49,680 nt of DNA from Eubacteriales bacterium (GCA_030524175.1 JAUNHC010000039.1:1-49680), one strand, 5' to 3'; shown: positions 17,229 to 27,098, counted from the stretch's first letter. Numbers and translations are program-made. Notes: a model not told the origin generated them from the sequence alone.

Positions 17229-18761
17229 ATGAAGACCAGTATTTATATTGTTGACGATGAAAGGATGGCAATTAAATATTTGAAATATCTGCTTGAGAGT
17301 GTGGAGCTGGAGTATGAGGTGGTAGGTGAAGGTACAAACAGCTTAAAAGCACTTTCAGAAATCATCCGGCTGAAGCCTGACATTGTATTTGCGGATATCA
17401 ATATGCCGGTTATGGACGGTTTGGAGCTGTCGGAAGAAATTCTTAAGCATATTCCTGCAAAAATTTTTCTTCTGACATCCTACCGGGACTTTGACTATGT
17501 AAAAAAAGGTCTGCGGATTGGTGCAGCAGATTATATATTGAAAAATGAACTTACAGAAGAGTCTTTAAAAAAGCTTCTGGAAAAAACAGTTCAGGATTTG
17601 ATGGTTGAAAAGAAAGAACAGCATTTGATATTGGAATATAATATACGCCATTTCCTTCTGGATGATTCCAATAGTATAGATGATCATGTATACGAACACA
17701 GGCCTATGCAGAGATACGCGTTGATCAATCTGCACCAGCCGCCTGTGATATCCATGAGACATCATACACCAGGTAAGAAACTGAATGTGGACTGCTTTGA
17801 AGTACAGAATTTAACTTATCCTCATGGAGTGGAATGCAGTGCCTTTACAGATATGGGGAACAACGAGCTTTGCGGGATTTTTTTCATAAACAGCGAAGTA
17901 ACGGACGGGCAGGTAGTGCTGGAACAGGTCTGCGGGCAGCTTACCATGTATTTCAGTGAAAGAGAGCTGGAGTTCTGCTGTCTAATCTCAGATACTTTGT
18001 ATCATTTTTTTGAGCTTCAGGACAGCTATCGGGAACTGCACCGTCTGGCTGAATATATTTATGCATGTCCCGGACAGCATATCTTTAAGGCGGCAGAGCT
18101 GCGGGGCAGGATGCAGGATGATCATATATCTGACGAATGGATGGAGGCTTTCAACAGAGAGCTTAATAAAGGGGAACCAGCGGAGGCTTTAGGATTACTA
18201 AGGAAGATGTTTGAACAGTGGAGAAACAGCCTTAATATCTGGGAGTATACAGAAAATCTTCAGAATATCGACAGATGTTTCCGGGCATTTGTACAAAAGA
18301 GACATTTAAACCCTCTGATCCTTGATATGCCGGAAGTATTCCCGGACACTCAGGCGGCAGAACAGACAATTTCAGATTGTCTTGAACGTATTTTTCAGGA
18401 GACTGCTGACGAAAATAAGCAGGACTGCTCCCCATATGTCCAGCAGGCACTTACTTATATCCGTAAGAACTATAGGAGTGATATCGCTATTCCTGACATT
18501 GCCCGGGAGGCGGGGATTTCAGAGGGGCATTTAAGAAGGCTGTTCAAACAGGAAATGAATATGAAGGTCTTAGATTACCTGACGGAATACCGTCTGGAAT
18601 GTGCGAAAACCCTGATGAAAAACACAGAAGAGAATGTGAATGAAATCTGGAGGAAGACTGGCTTTACCTCTGCGCAGTATTTCAGTTATGTTTTTAAGAA
18701 AAAAGAGGGCGTTCTTCCAAAAGACTATATGAGGCAGGTGAGAAATGGACAGCAGAGTTAA
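17229..18761 (+). CDS. Response regulator, receiver plus AraC-type DNA-binding domain (YesN-like)
   Basis: A 510-residue regulator. The N-terminal receiver (1-125) has acidic Asp residues near position 11 (VDDE), the phospho-acceptor Asp56 in VFADINMP, and the conserved Lys in DYILKNEL. A middle region (about 130-400) of no clear family follows, then two AraC helix-turn-helix motifs (IAIPDIAREAGISEGHLRRL; VNEIWRKTGFTSAQYFSYVF). It overlaps the kinase gene by 17 bases, so the two are translationally coupled, here with the regulator first. By position it should activate the sugar ABC cassette at 14054 and the downstream enzymes. Confidence 0.9.
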   Translation: MKTSIYIVDDERMAIKYLKYLLESVELEYEVVGEGTNSLKALSEIIRLKPDIVFADINMPVMDGLELSEEILKHIPAKIFLLTSYRDFDYVKKGLRIGAADYILKNELTEESLKKLLEKTVQDLMVEKKEQHLILEYNIRHFLLDDSNSIDDHVYEHRPMQRYALINLHQPPVISMRHHTPGKKLNVDCFEVQNLTYPHGVECSAFTDMGNNELCGIFFINSEVTDGQVVLEQVCGQLTMYFSERELEFCCLISDTLYHFFELQDSYRELHRLAEYIYACPGQHIFKAAELRGRMQDDHISDEWMEAFNRELNKGEPAEALGLLRKMFEQWRNSLNIWEYTENLQNIDRCFRAFVQKRHLNPLILDMPEVFPDTQAAEQTISDCLERIFQETADENKQDCSPYVQQALTYIRKNYRSDIAIPDIAREAGISEGHLRRLFKQEMNMKVLDYLTEYRLECAKTLMKNTEENVNEIWRKTGFTSAQYFSYVFKKKEGVLPKDYMRQVRNGQQS

Positions 18762-20523
18762 GAAAAGAAAGGGCGGAAAATCAGGCAGACTTCAGCTCCG
18801 GCTTACGCAGATCGTGCTTACGGCAGTTTCCGCCGCTTTTTTGCTGGTTTTTGTCATTGTCATTTATACTTCGAATAACCAGTACCGAAAACAGGAAATA
18901 GATAACCAGAGAAATCAGCTGGATAAAACTGCCTCCCAGATATATACCTTGCAGAATACAGTGGAAAATCTGGCCAGACAGATCATTTATAATGATGTGG
19001 TACAAAAGGGAGTTTCAACAAAAGAGAGTTCCACAGGTATGTATCTTTATATGAAAAGGAATGTTCAGGAAACTCTCACTAACTATGCCCATATTATGAA
19101 TGCTATCCAGGAAATCATGATCTACACTGCAGACGGACGGACTTTTTCCAGCCGTAATATCAGAGATCCTTTTAAACCTGAAAAAAATCAGTGGTATGGA
19201 GAGTTTTTTGATTCAGGGAGGAACACAGGGTACACTGCAGTCCACAGTTCAGAGCCTAATCAGGACGGTTATACAATGGATGTGATCAGCTATATGGTAA
19301 GCTACTATTCTGTGGAGAAAACAGGACAGGAGCTTGGTAAGCTTGTTATCAGCATTGATTTTAACGTGCTTAAGGAAATGGCTCATCTGGAATCCGATCT
19401 GCTGAAGGGGTATTGCTTTTATGATTCTATGAAGATTCCTCTTATGAAAGAAGGAGGATTGAACCGGACGTATGACGAAATCATTGAAAATATGGACGGA
19501 AACGGCAATGGGCTTATACAGGAAACGGACGGGGATGTTTTTATTGTGTCTGATCAGATGCAGGACGGGTGGATGCTGGTTTCGGAAATATCAGGGGATA
19601 TGCTGATGAGAAAGTCTGTACAGGCATATATGTACCTGCTTGTTATTTTTGCGTTTATACTGGTGATCCTTCTTCTTGGACTGCGTTATTTTATTAGACG
19701 TATTGTAAATCCCATTAATCAGCTGAGCGAGGCAGCAGTGAATCTGGGAAGCGGAAACTTTGAAGTGAGTGTGAGCATCCGGACGGATGACGAATTAGAA
19801 ATGCTGGCTGAGGTGTTTAACAAAATGGTAGTGGATATCCGTACACTGATGCATGAGTCTGTGGAGCATGAAAAGGCCCTGCGCCGTATGCAGATTGAAA
19901 ATCTTATGCTTCAGATCAATCCTCACTTTATTTACAATACAATGAATTCTATTGTGTATATGGCAAAGATGGGCGGTAACACGCAGATAGCCGATTTTGC
20001 AAACGCCTTCATATCTCTTCTCCAAAGTACTCTTGATGTGAGGGATTCTATTTGTCATACAGTAAGAGAAGAACTAAATACAGTAGAAAATTATTTATAT
20101 CTGCAAAAATACAGATATGAGGATAAATTTACTTATGAGATCGTGTGTGAGGAAGCGCTTAAGGAATGTATGATATTAAATGTAATGCTGCAGCCTGCTG
20201 TGGAAAACGCTATATTCCACGGAATCGCACCGAAAGATGAAAAAAGTATTCTGAGGATTTCCATCTGCAGGAAGGGGACTGTCCTTGAAGCATGTGTAGA
20301 GGACAATGGCATAGGGATGTCAAAGGAAAAAGTAGATGAATTGATGCGCCCCGGCTATACGCAAAAAGGCGGAGTGCGCAAGATCGGGGTGGCAAATGTA
20401 AAAGCCCGTATCCGGGAGAACTTCGGGGAACCCTATGATCTGCTTATTGAAAGCGAATTAGGGGTGGGAACAAAGGTGATCATGAGTGTCCCTTATATGG
20501 TGCAGGAATCAGTATCCATATAG
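18745..20523 (+). CDS. Sensor histidine kinase, YesM-like
   Basis: A 592-residue membrane kinase. One helix at about 22-43, an extracellular sensor of about 245 residues, a second helix at about 293-316, then a HAMP linker (IVNPINQLSEAAVNLGSGNF). The His_kinase core has the phosphorylated His394 in INPHFIYN, followed by the HATPase domain (VENAIFHG N-box, EDNGIGMS, and GVRKIGVANVKARI). This architecture pairs with AraC-type regulators in Firmicutes sugar loci. The start at 18745 lies inside the regulator gene with a weak AGGCAGGTG before it. The ligand is probably a sugar seen outside the cell, or the binding protein at 14054; neither is shown. Confidence 0.9.
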   Translation: MDSRVKKRKGGKSGRLQLRLTQIVLTAVSAAFLLVFVIVIYTSNNQYRKQEIDNQRNQLDKTASQIYTLQNTVENLARQIIYNDVVQKGVSTKESSTGMYLYMKRNVQETLTNYAHIMNAIQEIMIYTADGRTFSSRNIRDPFKPEKNQWYGEFFDSGRNTGYTAVHSSEPNQDGYTMDVISYMVSYYSVEKTGQELGKLVISIDFNVLKEMAHLESDLLKGYCFYDSMKIPLMKEGGLNRTYDEIIENMDGNGNGLIQETDGDVFIVSDQMQDGWMLVSEISGDMLMRKSVQAYMYLLVIFAFILVILLLGLRYFIRRIVNPINQLSEAAVNLGSGNFEVSVSIRTDDELEMLAEVFNKMVVDIRTLMHESVEHEKALRRMQIENLMLQINPHFIYNTMNSIVYMAKMGGNTQIADFANAFISLLQSTLDVRDSICHTVREELNTVENYLYLQKYRYEDKFTYEIVCEEALKECMILNVMLQPAVENAIFHGIAPKDEKSILRISICRKGTVLEACVEDNGIGMSKEKVDELMRPGYTQKGGVRKIGVANVKARIRENFGEPYDLLIESELGVGTKVIMSVPYMVQESVSI

Positions 20524-20561
20524 CCGGAGATTAAAAGAAATAATAATTGGAGGATAAGATT

Positions 20562-21560
20562 ATGCAGGAATCAAGATTATTTGCAATACTGCCGGAAGAA
20601 TATGTGTGCACTCCGGATGGAATGGAAATTGACAGAGAGGGCAATCTTATTGTGTCCTGTCCGAATTATGCTGACGATAATATGCCGGGTTGTGTCATAC
20701 GCATCGACAAAAATAAAAATATATCCAAATGGTTTGACGTACCAGTGCACCCGGAGACAGGGATTGCCCGCAATATGGGGATTGCCTTTGATCCGGACTG
20801 GAACATGTTCATCTGTGATAATCAGCCGTGGTCAGGCAGAGAGGATCTGGCGTGGAAGGGCCGTATGCTGAAGGTAATATTTGATGAAGAAGGAAATGTA
20901 AAGGATTGGTATACTGTGGCTGATCAAATGGAGCATCCTAACGGAGTGAGGATTTATAAAAATTATATGTATGTGACCCAGAGTTACCTTACAAAGGTAA
21001 AAGACCCTTCGGGAAATCTGGTGAGCTGCGTTTACCGTTTCCCTTTAGATGCAAAAGATATTGTTATCACCAATACTTTGGAAGATGAATATATTTTAAC
21101 TACCTTCATCACAAAAAATCCCAAATGCCAGTATGGTGCAGACGGGATTGAAATTGACTCCAATGGTAATATGTATGTAGGAAATTTTGGGGATGGGGAG
21201 GTGTGGAAAATACGCCTTGATGAGAATGGGGATATGGCAGACAAACAAGTATATGCCCAAAATCGTGATGAGCTGGCATCCACAGACGGAATGATCCTGG
21301 ACGAGGCTACAGGAAATCTGTATATTGCTGATTTTAACAATAATGCAATCGTTATGGTAGATAAAAACAGAAATGTGAGAAGAATTGCCCAGTCTCCGGA
21401 TTGCGACGGACTGCATGGTGAACTGGACCAGCCGGGGGAGCCGATCATCTGGCAGGGAAAGATCGTGGCAAGCTGCTTTGATCTGGTTACAGATGAGACG
21501 AAGGTAAACACACAGCATGAGATGCCCGCCACTATGGCAGAACTTGATCTGGAACCATAA
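20562..21560 (+). CDS. SMP-30/gluconolactonase-like beta-propeller protein
   Basis: A 332-residue protein; start ATG 20562 with GGAGG at 20549-20553 (a TTG at 20547 lies in front of that site). Repeated beta-propeller blades are visible: PDGMEIDREGNLIVS, GIAFDPDWNMFICDN, ADGIEIDSNGNMYVG, TDGMILDEATGNLYIADF. These resemble the SMP-30/gluconolactonase/LRE family, whose metal-dependent members open sugar lactones. No signal peptide, so cytosolic. Beside an aldo/keto reductase it could hydrolyse a lactone from sugar oxidation, but it could equally be a binding protein; the reaction is inference. Confidence 0.72.
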   Translation: MQESRLFAILPEEYVCTPDGMEIDREGNLIVSCPNYADDNMPGCVIRIDKNKNISKWFDVPVHPETGIARNMGIAFDPDWNMFICDNQPWSGREDLAWKGRMLKVIFDEEGNVKDWYTVADQMEHPNGVRIYKNYMYVTQSYLTKVKDPSGNLVSCVYRFPLDAKDIVITNTLEDEYILTTFITKNPKCQYGADGIEIDSNGNMYVGNFGDGEVWKIRLDENGDMADKQVYAQNRDELASTDGMILDEATGNLYIADFNNNAIVMVDKNRNVRRIAQSPDCDGLHGELDQPGEPIIWQGKIVASCFDLVTDETKVNTQHEMPATMAELDLEP

Positions 21561-21581
21561 CGGGAAATAGGAGAATATAAA

Positions 21582-22583
21582 ATGGCAGATGTATATATGG
21601 CAAGTGATAAACGATACGAAAAGATGGTATATAACCGTGTGGGTAAAAGTGGATTGAAATTTCCTGCGGTATCCCTTGGGTTTTGGCATAATTTCGGCAG
21701 CCGGGATAATTACGAAACCATGAAGGAAATGTGCCGCACTGCTTTTGATGTGGGAATCACACAGTTTGATCTGGCCAATAATTACGGGCCGGTGAATGGA
21801 AGCGCAGAGGAAAATGCCGGAAGGATCATAAAAGAAGATTTCCTGCCTTACCGGGATGAACTGGTGGTCACCACAAAGGCTGGGTATGAAATGTGGCCGG
21901 GACCATACGGTGACGGGGGAAGCAAAAAGTATCTTACTGCCAGTGTGGACCAGAGTCTGAAACGATTAGGCCTTGAATATGTGGACGTTTTTTACCACCA
22001 CAGGATGGATTCTGAGACGCCTTTAGAAGAAACCATGGAAGCGCTGTCAGAGATTGTAAAAAGCGGTAAAGCTTTATATGCAGGGATATCTAACTATAAT
22101 TACGAGTATACAAGAAAGGCTTCAGAGATCATGAAGGGTCTCCATTGTCCTCTTATTGTCAATCAGAGGCGTTACTCTATTTTTGACCGGTCCATTGAGG
22201 AGGACGGGGTAAAAAGAAGCTGCAAGGAACTGGGAATGGGTATCATTGCTTTCAGCCCTCTTGCACAGGGACTTCTCACAGATAAATATTTGAATGGGAT
22301 TCCGGAGGACAGCCGCATTGCCAGGGATCACCGTTTCCTGAAAGCAGATGCTCTCACAGAAAAACGCCTCCGGCAGATCGAAGCCCTGAACCGCCTGGCA
22401 GGAGAGCGCGGGCAGTCTCTTGCACAGATGGCTTTGTCCTGGATTTTGAAGGATGATGAGGTGTGTTCTGTGTTGATCGGGGCATCAAGACCCCAACAAA
22501 TACTGGAAAACATTTCTATTGTGGAGAATACCGGATTCACGGAAGAGGAGCTGCGCAGGATTGAGGATATCTGCGGATGCTGA
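21582..22583 (+). CDS. Aldo/keto reductase, YghZ/IolS-like
   Basis: A 333-residue NAD(P)H-dependent oxidoreductase of the AKR superfamily. Tetrad residues can be seen: Asp and Tyr in QFDLANNYG, Lys in VVTTKAGYEMWPG, and His in VFYHHRMD; the cofactor end has SVLIGASRPQQILENI. The YEMWPGPYG segment resembles the L-glyceraldehyde-3-phosphate reductase (YghZ) and Kv-beta-like subgroup. It lies 21 bases after the SMP-30-like gene and 22 before the phosphorylase. In this locus it probably reduces an aldose or ketose released from the imported glycan; the substrate is not evident. Confidence 0.87.
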   Translation: MADVYMASDKRYEKMVYNRVGKSGLKFPAVSLGFWHNFGSRDNYETMKEMCRTAFDVGITQFDLANNYGPVNGSAEENAGRIIKEDFLPYRDELVVTTKAGYEMWPGPYGDGGSKKYLTASVDQSLKRLGLEYVDVFYHHRMDSETPLEETMEALSEIVKSGKALYAGISNYNYEYTRKASEIMKGLHCPLIVNQRRYSIFDRSIEEDGVKRSCKELGMGIIAFSPLAQGLLTDKYLNGIPEDSRIARDHRFLKADALTEKRLRQIEALNRLAGERGQSLAQMALSWILKDDEVCSVLIGASRPQQILENISIVENTGFTEEELRRIEDICGC

Positions 22584-22605
22584 CAAAATCTTTGGGAGGA
22601 ATGAG

Positions 22606-24771
22606 ATGAGCAGGTTAAAAGGTGGATTTACACTTCCCGGTGAGGCGGGTTATGAAGATTTAACTCTCAGGATGGCAGAGAAATGGGGGGCGGATGTGAT
22701 CCGTGACAGTGACGGAACTGTTTTGTCCAATGAAATCCTGGACTCCGGCTATGGTATTTATTCGACTATCTGTATTATCCGGGACCACAATGAATGGGCA
22801 AAGGCACACCCGGAACAATTACAGCAGACGTTTCTTATGACCAGCCCTAAAACCGCTGTTGGGGATACTATTGAAATACGTCTTATGGAAGAATTTTTCC
22901 GCGGACAGTTCCGGGTAAATGACTCAGAAACAGCTATGAAATACTGGCAGGTTTATGACAGGACTATAAATCAGGAGGTGTCCGGGGAAAAGTGGTGCTA
23001 TGACAGGGAACAGGGGGCAGTGACAATCAGATATATAGAACCTTTTCATACATATACGGTAAGTTTTTTGGCATATCGTATATGGGAAGAAATTTCCATG
23101 TATAATCATATGACAAACAACTGGGAAAAGGAGCATCTGATGCAGGTGGATCCCCGATGGCCCCAGACAAGGGAGTATTTGAAGGGATGGCTGGAAAACT
23201 GGTGCCGTACACATCCCGACACAACGGTAGTGCGGTTTACTTCTCTATTCTATAACTTTACCTGGATTTGGGGGGCAGATGAGCGTAACCGGAATCTTTT
23301 TACAGACTGGGGTTCCTATGATTTTACAGTAAGTGACCTGGCCTTGGATGAGTTTGAACGAGTATACGGATACAGGATCACAGCAGAGGACTTTGTGAAC
23401 AAAGGAAAGCGTCATGTGACACATATGCCTGCAGAGAGGACAAAGCTTGACTGGATGGAATTTATTAATGCCTTTGTAATAGAAGTGGGAAAAGAGCTGG
23501 TGCAAATTGTACACAAGTATGGAAAAAAGGCATATGTGTTTTATGATGACAGCTGGATAGGCCTTGAACCTTATGGCGGACGGTTCCCGGAATTTGGTTT
23601 TGACGGATTGATCAAATGTGTTTTTTCCGGTTACGAGGCCCGGATGTGTGCGGGAGCAGCAGTGGAGACTCATGAGCTGCGGCTTCATCCATATCTCTTT
23701 CCGGTAGGTTTAGGGGGCGCACCCACCTTTATGGAGGGCGGTACACCTACGCTGGATGCAAAAAAGTATTGGAATCATGTAAGACGTGCGCTTCTTCGTG
23801 CGCCAATCCAGCGTATCGGGCTGGGAGGATACCTGCATCTCACGGAGTCCTTTCCTGATTTTCAGGATTATATCGAGAAAATTTCAGATGAATTCCGGCT
23901 GCTGCAGCAGTACCATGAAGCCGGGCGGCCCTGGGTGATAAAGCCAAAGGCAGCAGTCCTTCATTTCTGGGGAAAGCTGCGGTCCTGGACCTTGTCGGGA
24001 CATTTCCACGAAACGTATATGCATGACTTGATCCATGTAAATGAGGCATTGTCAGGGCTTCCGGTGGATGTGGATTTTATCAGCTTTGAGGATATAAAAA
24101 ACGGAGTCCTGGACCGGTATGATATTGTGATCAATGCCGGAAGTGCAGGCAGTGCATGGAGCGGCGGAGATGCGTGGAAGGATGAAACTGTGGTGTCCCG
24201 TCTGTACCAGTGGGTTTTTGAGGGAGGTACGTTTATAGGTATTGACCAGCCTTCAGCAGTGGATGGATACGACAGCTATTACCGAATGGCACCTGTGCTG
24301 GGCGTGGATGAGGATACGGGAGCAAGAGTGTGCCACGGAAAATGGCAGTTCGAAGTGGAATCCATAGAAGGACTGCTTCCAAATGGCTGTTCTGTGCCGG
24401 GAAGAAATCGGCGGTTTCTCACAGACGGCAGTGCTAAGGTACTGATGGCTCATGGGGGGTGTCCGGATCTTACACTGCATCCATTTGGGAAGGGGTACGG
24501 TGTTTATCTCAGCAGCTTTGAATTTAATGGGGAAAATACCAAGATGCTTTTAAACCTGCTGCTTTACACTGGGGGAGAGAAACTGGACAGACCATACATA
24601 ACAGACAATCCTTATACAGAATGTGCCTGGTATCCTGAAACCGGAAAGCTGGTGGTCATTAACAATTCCGATGAGAGACAGAGGACAGCAGTGAAAACAG
24701 ATAAGGGAATTTGTTATTTTGAAATAGATGCTTACGATCTGCAAGTGACAGATTTAAGGGATTGGAGGTAA
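22606..24771 (+). CDS. GH112 galactosyl-disaccharide phosphorylase
   Basis: A 721-residue cytosolic enzyme matching the family of 1,3-beta-galactosyl-N-acetylhexosamine phosphorylase in length and throughout. Strong family signatures are the N-terminal GGFTLPGEAGYEDLTL and KWGADVIRDSDGT, and the catalytic region VFYDDSWIG, where Asp314 or Asp315 is the expected proton donor. GH112 enzymes phosphorolyse galacto-N-biose/lacto-N-biose, or D-galactosyl-1,4-L-rhamnose, to galactose 1-phosphate plus the other sugar, saving ATP. I cannot separate these from sequence alone; the neighbouring GH105-like gene favours a plant-glycan galactosyl-rhamnose, while mucin or milk sugars remain possible. Start ATG 22606 follows GGGAGGA; the frame open from 22519 overlaps the reductase gene. 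The beta-glucosidase starts four bases after the stop. Confidence 0.92.
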   Translation: MSRLKGGFTLPGEAGYEDLTLRMAEKWGADVIRDSDGTVLSNEILDSGYGIYSTICIIRDHNEWAKAHPEQLQQTFLMTSPKTAVGDTIEIRLMEEFFRGQFRVNDSETAMKYWQVYDRTINQEVSGEKWCYDREQGAVTIRYIEPFHTYTVSFLAYRIWEEISMYNHMTNNWEKEHLMQVDPRWPQTREYLKGWLENWCRTHPDTTVVRFTSLFYNFTWIWGADERNRNLFTDWGSYDFTVSDLALDEFERVYGYRITAEDFVNKGKRHVTHMPAERTKLDWMEFINAFVIEVGKELVQIVHKYGKKAYVFYDDSWIGLEPYGGRFPEFGFDGLIKCVFSGYEARMCAGAAVETHELRLHPYLFPVGLGGAPTFMEGGTPTLDAKKYWNHVRRALLRAPIQRIGLGGYLHLTESFPDFQDYIEKISDEFRLLQQYHEAGRPWVIKPKAAVLHFWGKLRSWTLSGHFHETYMHDLIHVNEALSGLPVDVDFISFEDIKNGVLDRYDIVINAGSAGSAWSGGDAWKDETVVSRLYQWVFEGGTFIGIDQPSAVDGYDSYYRMAPVLGVDEDTGARVCHGKWQFEVESIEGLLPNGCSVPGRNRRFLTDGSAKVLMAHGGCPDLTLHPFGKGYGVYLSSFEFNGENTKMLLNLLLYTGGEKLDRPYITDNPYTECAWYPETGKLVVINNSDERQRTAVKTDKGICYFEIDAYDLQVTDLRDWR

Positions 24772-24774
24772 AGG

Positions 24775-26136
24775 ATGAGCACAATAGAATTTCCTCAGGA
24801 TTTTGTCTGGGGTGTGACAACAGCAGCCTATCAAAATGAAGGCGGTGTGAAGGAAGGGGGAAGAGGGGAGAGCATCTGGGACCGCTTTTCTCATATACCA
24901 GGGCGGATTCTTCACAATGATAACGGTGACATTGCCTGTGATTCCTATCACCGGATCGGGGAGGATATCAGTCTCCTGAAAGAGCTTGGGGTGAAAGCGT
25001 ACAGGTTTTCTATTGCATGGCCCAGAATATTGCCTTCGGGCTGGGGGGAAGTCTCAGAAGAAGGGCTTAAATATTATGAACAGTTGATAGACGGGCTTCT
25101 GGAAGCAGGAATTGAGCCGTATGTCACTTTGTATCATTGGGATTTGCCCCAGAAGCTTCAGGATGAGGGTGGATGGACAAACCGCAGGACAGCAGAGTAT
25201 TTTAAGGAATACTGTAAGGTTGTGTTTCAGCGGTTCGGGCATAAGGTTCATAGGTGGATCACTTTGAATGAACCATGGGTGGTGGCTTTTAACGGTTATT
25301 ATACAGGGGTGATGGCTCCGGGTATCCGTGATTTTTCCGCCGCACTGGGCGCTGCACATGTGCAGCTGCTGGCACATGGGATGGCGGTGGAATGTTTCCG
25401 TTCTATGAAACTTCCGGGGGAAATAGGCATTACACTGAATCTTTGCCCAAAGGAGGCTCTAAGAAACACTGGAGCAGATCAGGAAGCCGCGGTACGCCAT
25501 GACGGTTATTCTAACCGCTGGTTTTTGGATCCGCTTTTTACAGGTGCCTATCCACAGGATATGTGGAACTGGTATGAGCAGCAGGGGGTTACCATGCCGC
25601 ACACAGAGCCGGGAGATATGGAATATATCAGTACATATATAGACTTCCTGGGCATTAATTACTATAATATTGATTATACAAAGGCAGATGATTCCGTGTG
25701 GCCTCTTGGTTTCCGGACAGGCTTTTCAGGAGGAAATCCAATGACATATTATCAGATGCCGGTGACACCTGAGGGGTTAAAAAAAGTTCTGAAGCGTGTG
25801 AATGAAGACTATCATCCTTCTCAAATTTATATTACAGAAAACGGAGCCAGTTATCAGGATCATCCGGACAGGAACGGGAATATTCCTGATGAAGCGAGGA
25901 TTGATTATCTGTTTACACATATTCAGAAAGCATCAGAGGCATTGGCAGAGGGTGTTCCTCTTGCCGGATATTTTGTGTGGACACTGCTGGACGATTTTGA
26001 GTGGAATACAGGTTATGACAATCAGTTTGGACTGGTCTTTGTTGACAGAAAAACCCTCACCCGTACCAAAAAGAAAAGCTTTGACTGGTACGCAAAGGTT
26101 ATCCGCAGCAATGGAGCAGAGCTTAAGCATATGTGA
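24775..26136 (+). CDS. GH1 beta-glucosidase/beta-glycosidase
   Basis: A 453-residue retaining beta-glycosidase of family 1. The acid/base is Glu166 in TLNEPW and the nucleophile Glu355 in ITENGA; both are intact, and the C-terminal SFDWYAKVI is typical. The N-terminal signature reads TTAAYQNEGG instead of the common AYQIEGA, keeping the glycone-binding Gln. The absence of a 6-phospho-specific Ser-x-Lys-x-Tyr signature that I can recognise suggests unphosphorylated substrates, in line with ABC (not PTS) uptake. Start ATG 24775 has TTGGAGG upstream, three bases after the phosphorylase stop, so it is the last gene of a long operon. It converges with the gene at 26140 without an obvious terminator. 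Confidence 0.92.
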   Translation: MSTIEFPQDFVWGVTTAAYQNEGGVKEGGRGESIWDRFSHIPGRILHNDNGDIACDSYHRIGEDISLLKELGVKAYRFSIAWPRILPSGWGEVSEEGLKYYEQLIDGLLEAGIEPYVTLYHWDLPQKLQDEGGWTNRRTAEYFKEYCKVVFQRFGHKVHRWITLNEPWVVAFNGYYTGVMAPGIRDFSAALGAAHVQLLAHGMAVECFRSMKLPGEIGITLNLCPKEALRNTGADQEAAVRHDGYSNRWFLDPLFTGAYPQDMWNWYEQQGVTMPHTEPGDMEYISTYIDFLGINYYNIDYTKADDSVWPLGFRTGFSGGNPMTYYQMPVTPEGLKKVLKRVNEDYHPSQIYITENGASYQDHPDRNGNIPDEARIDYLFTHIQKASEALAEGVPLAGYFVWTLLDDFEWNTGYDNQFGLVFVDRKTLTRTKKKSFDWYAKVIRSNGAELKHM

Positions 26137-26139
26137 CAG

Positions 26140-26898
26140 TCACCAGCTTAGTTTATGCTCACGGCAGTATTCCAGGGATGTCCGAAAATCTTCTGGTGTG
26201 GAATTTTCAATGGTGATACTGTTTGAAAGAGACATGCTGTTTATTTGTTCCAATACTTTTTTCCAGTTTATATTTCCTTTTCCCAGTGCAAGATGGTCAT
26301 CTGACTTTCCGTGATTGTCATGGAGATGCAGGTGGCCTGCCCATGGTCCGAGTACGTCAAGCCACTGATCTGCCGGAGTACCGGAAGCATAATTAATATG
26401 TCCAAAATCAAGACATAAACTAAAATTAGCTGCCTGTATCCGGGAAGCAAAGTCCGCAATGGGCTCCGGGGCCTCATCGAATACGTTTTCAATGGCTACC
26501 GGAACTTCCCAATGCTTTTCTAGAAAGGAATTCCAGAAGTCCGCCATGCGTTCTGCCCAGCCTTCCACATAACAGACAAGAGGAATCCTGCATGTGTGAT
26601 ATATGATTTTTTGTGCATGAAGCTGACGCGCTGCCTCATAGGCCTGGGCAAAACGTTCCTGGGCCGCCTGGGCTGCCAATGAGTCAAAGCTTACAGGATT
26701 CAGGTCAAGAAAGGGCCCATGGATGGTAATGGGAGGAGCACCAAACATCTCAAGCTTTCGTTCCCACATCTCCAAAATGACAGTCATTTCGTCCAGATTT
26801 GTTCCAACACTGAAATCAATGAGTTCCAGTCCTGTGTGATATTCATTTATAAGAAGCTTTAATTCTTTATCAGGTATTAATTGAGAGAGATAGATCAT
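26140..26898 (-). CDS. Sugar phosphate isomerase/epimerase-like TIM-barrel protein
   Basis: A 252-residue protein of the xylose-isomerase-like/AP-endonuclease-2 barrel family. Metal-ligand-like segments are present: PITIHGPFLDLNP, VAIENVFDEAP (Glu), FSLCLDFGHINYAS (Asp and His), HLHLHDNHGKSDDHLALG, and SITIENSTPEDF at the end. Such proteins isomerise or epimerise sugars and inositols, or act as nucleases; the sugar context favours the former. It is transcribed toward the beta-glucosidase with only three bases between the stops, and away from the MATE gene, so the 200-base gap 26899-27098 should hold its promoter. I see no convincing consensus boxes there. Confidence 0.82.
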   Translation of the reverse strand: MIYLSQLIPDKELKLLINEYHTGLELIDFSVGTNLDEMTVILEMWERKLEMFGAPPITIHGPFLDLNPVSFDSLAAQAAQERFAQAYEAARQLHAQKIIYHTCRIPLVCYVEGWAERMADFWNSFLEKHWEVPVAIENVFDEAPEPIADFASRIQAANFSLCLDFGHINYASGTPADQWLDVLGPWAGHLHLHDNHGKSDDHLALGKGNINWKKVLEQINSMSLSNSITIENSTPEDFRTSLEYCREHKLSW

Positions 26899-27098
26899 AA
26901 CCTGTTATCCTTTCCATACTGGTATCCCTAAACTGTTATAAAAGTATGCTTCCTTTTTCATAAAATGTCAAGTTTGCTGTTGACTCTGTAACCAGCAGCG
27001 TGCTTTAGTATATGAATTATGAAAAAACAGCTTGAAAAAAGAAAAAAGTTGTAGTAATTTATTATATAACGCGCTTTTAAGACAGGGGGGACAAAAAT

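Noticed and set aside
26899-27098. Promoters in the divergent gap before the MATE gene
   Set aside because: Two divergent promoters must lie here, but none of the AT-rich hexamers has a convincing partner at 16-18 bases.
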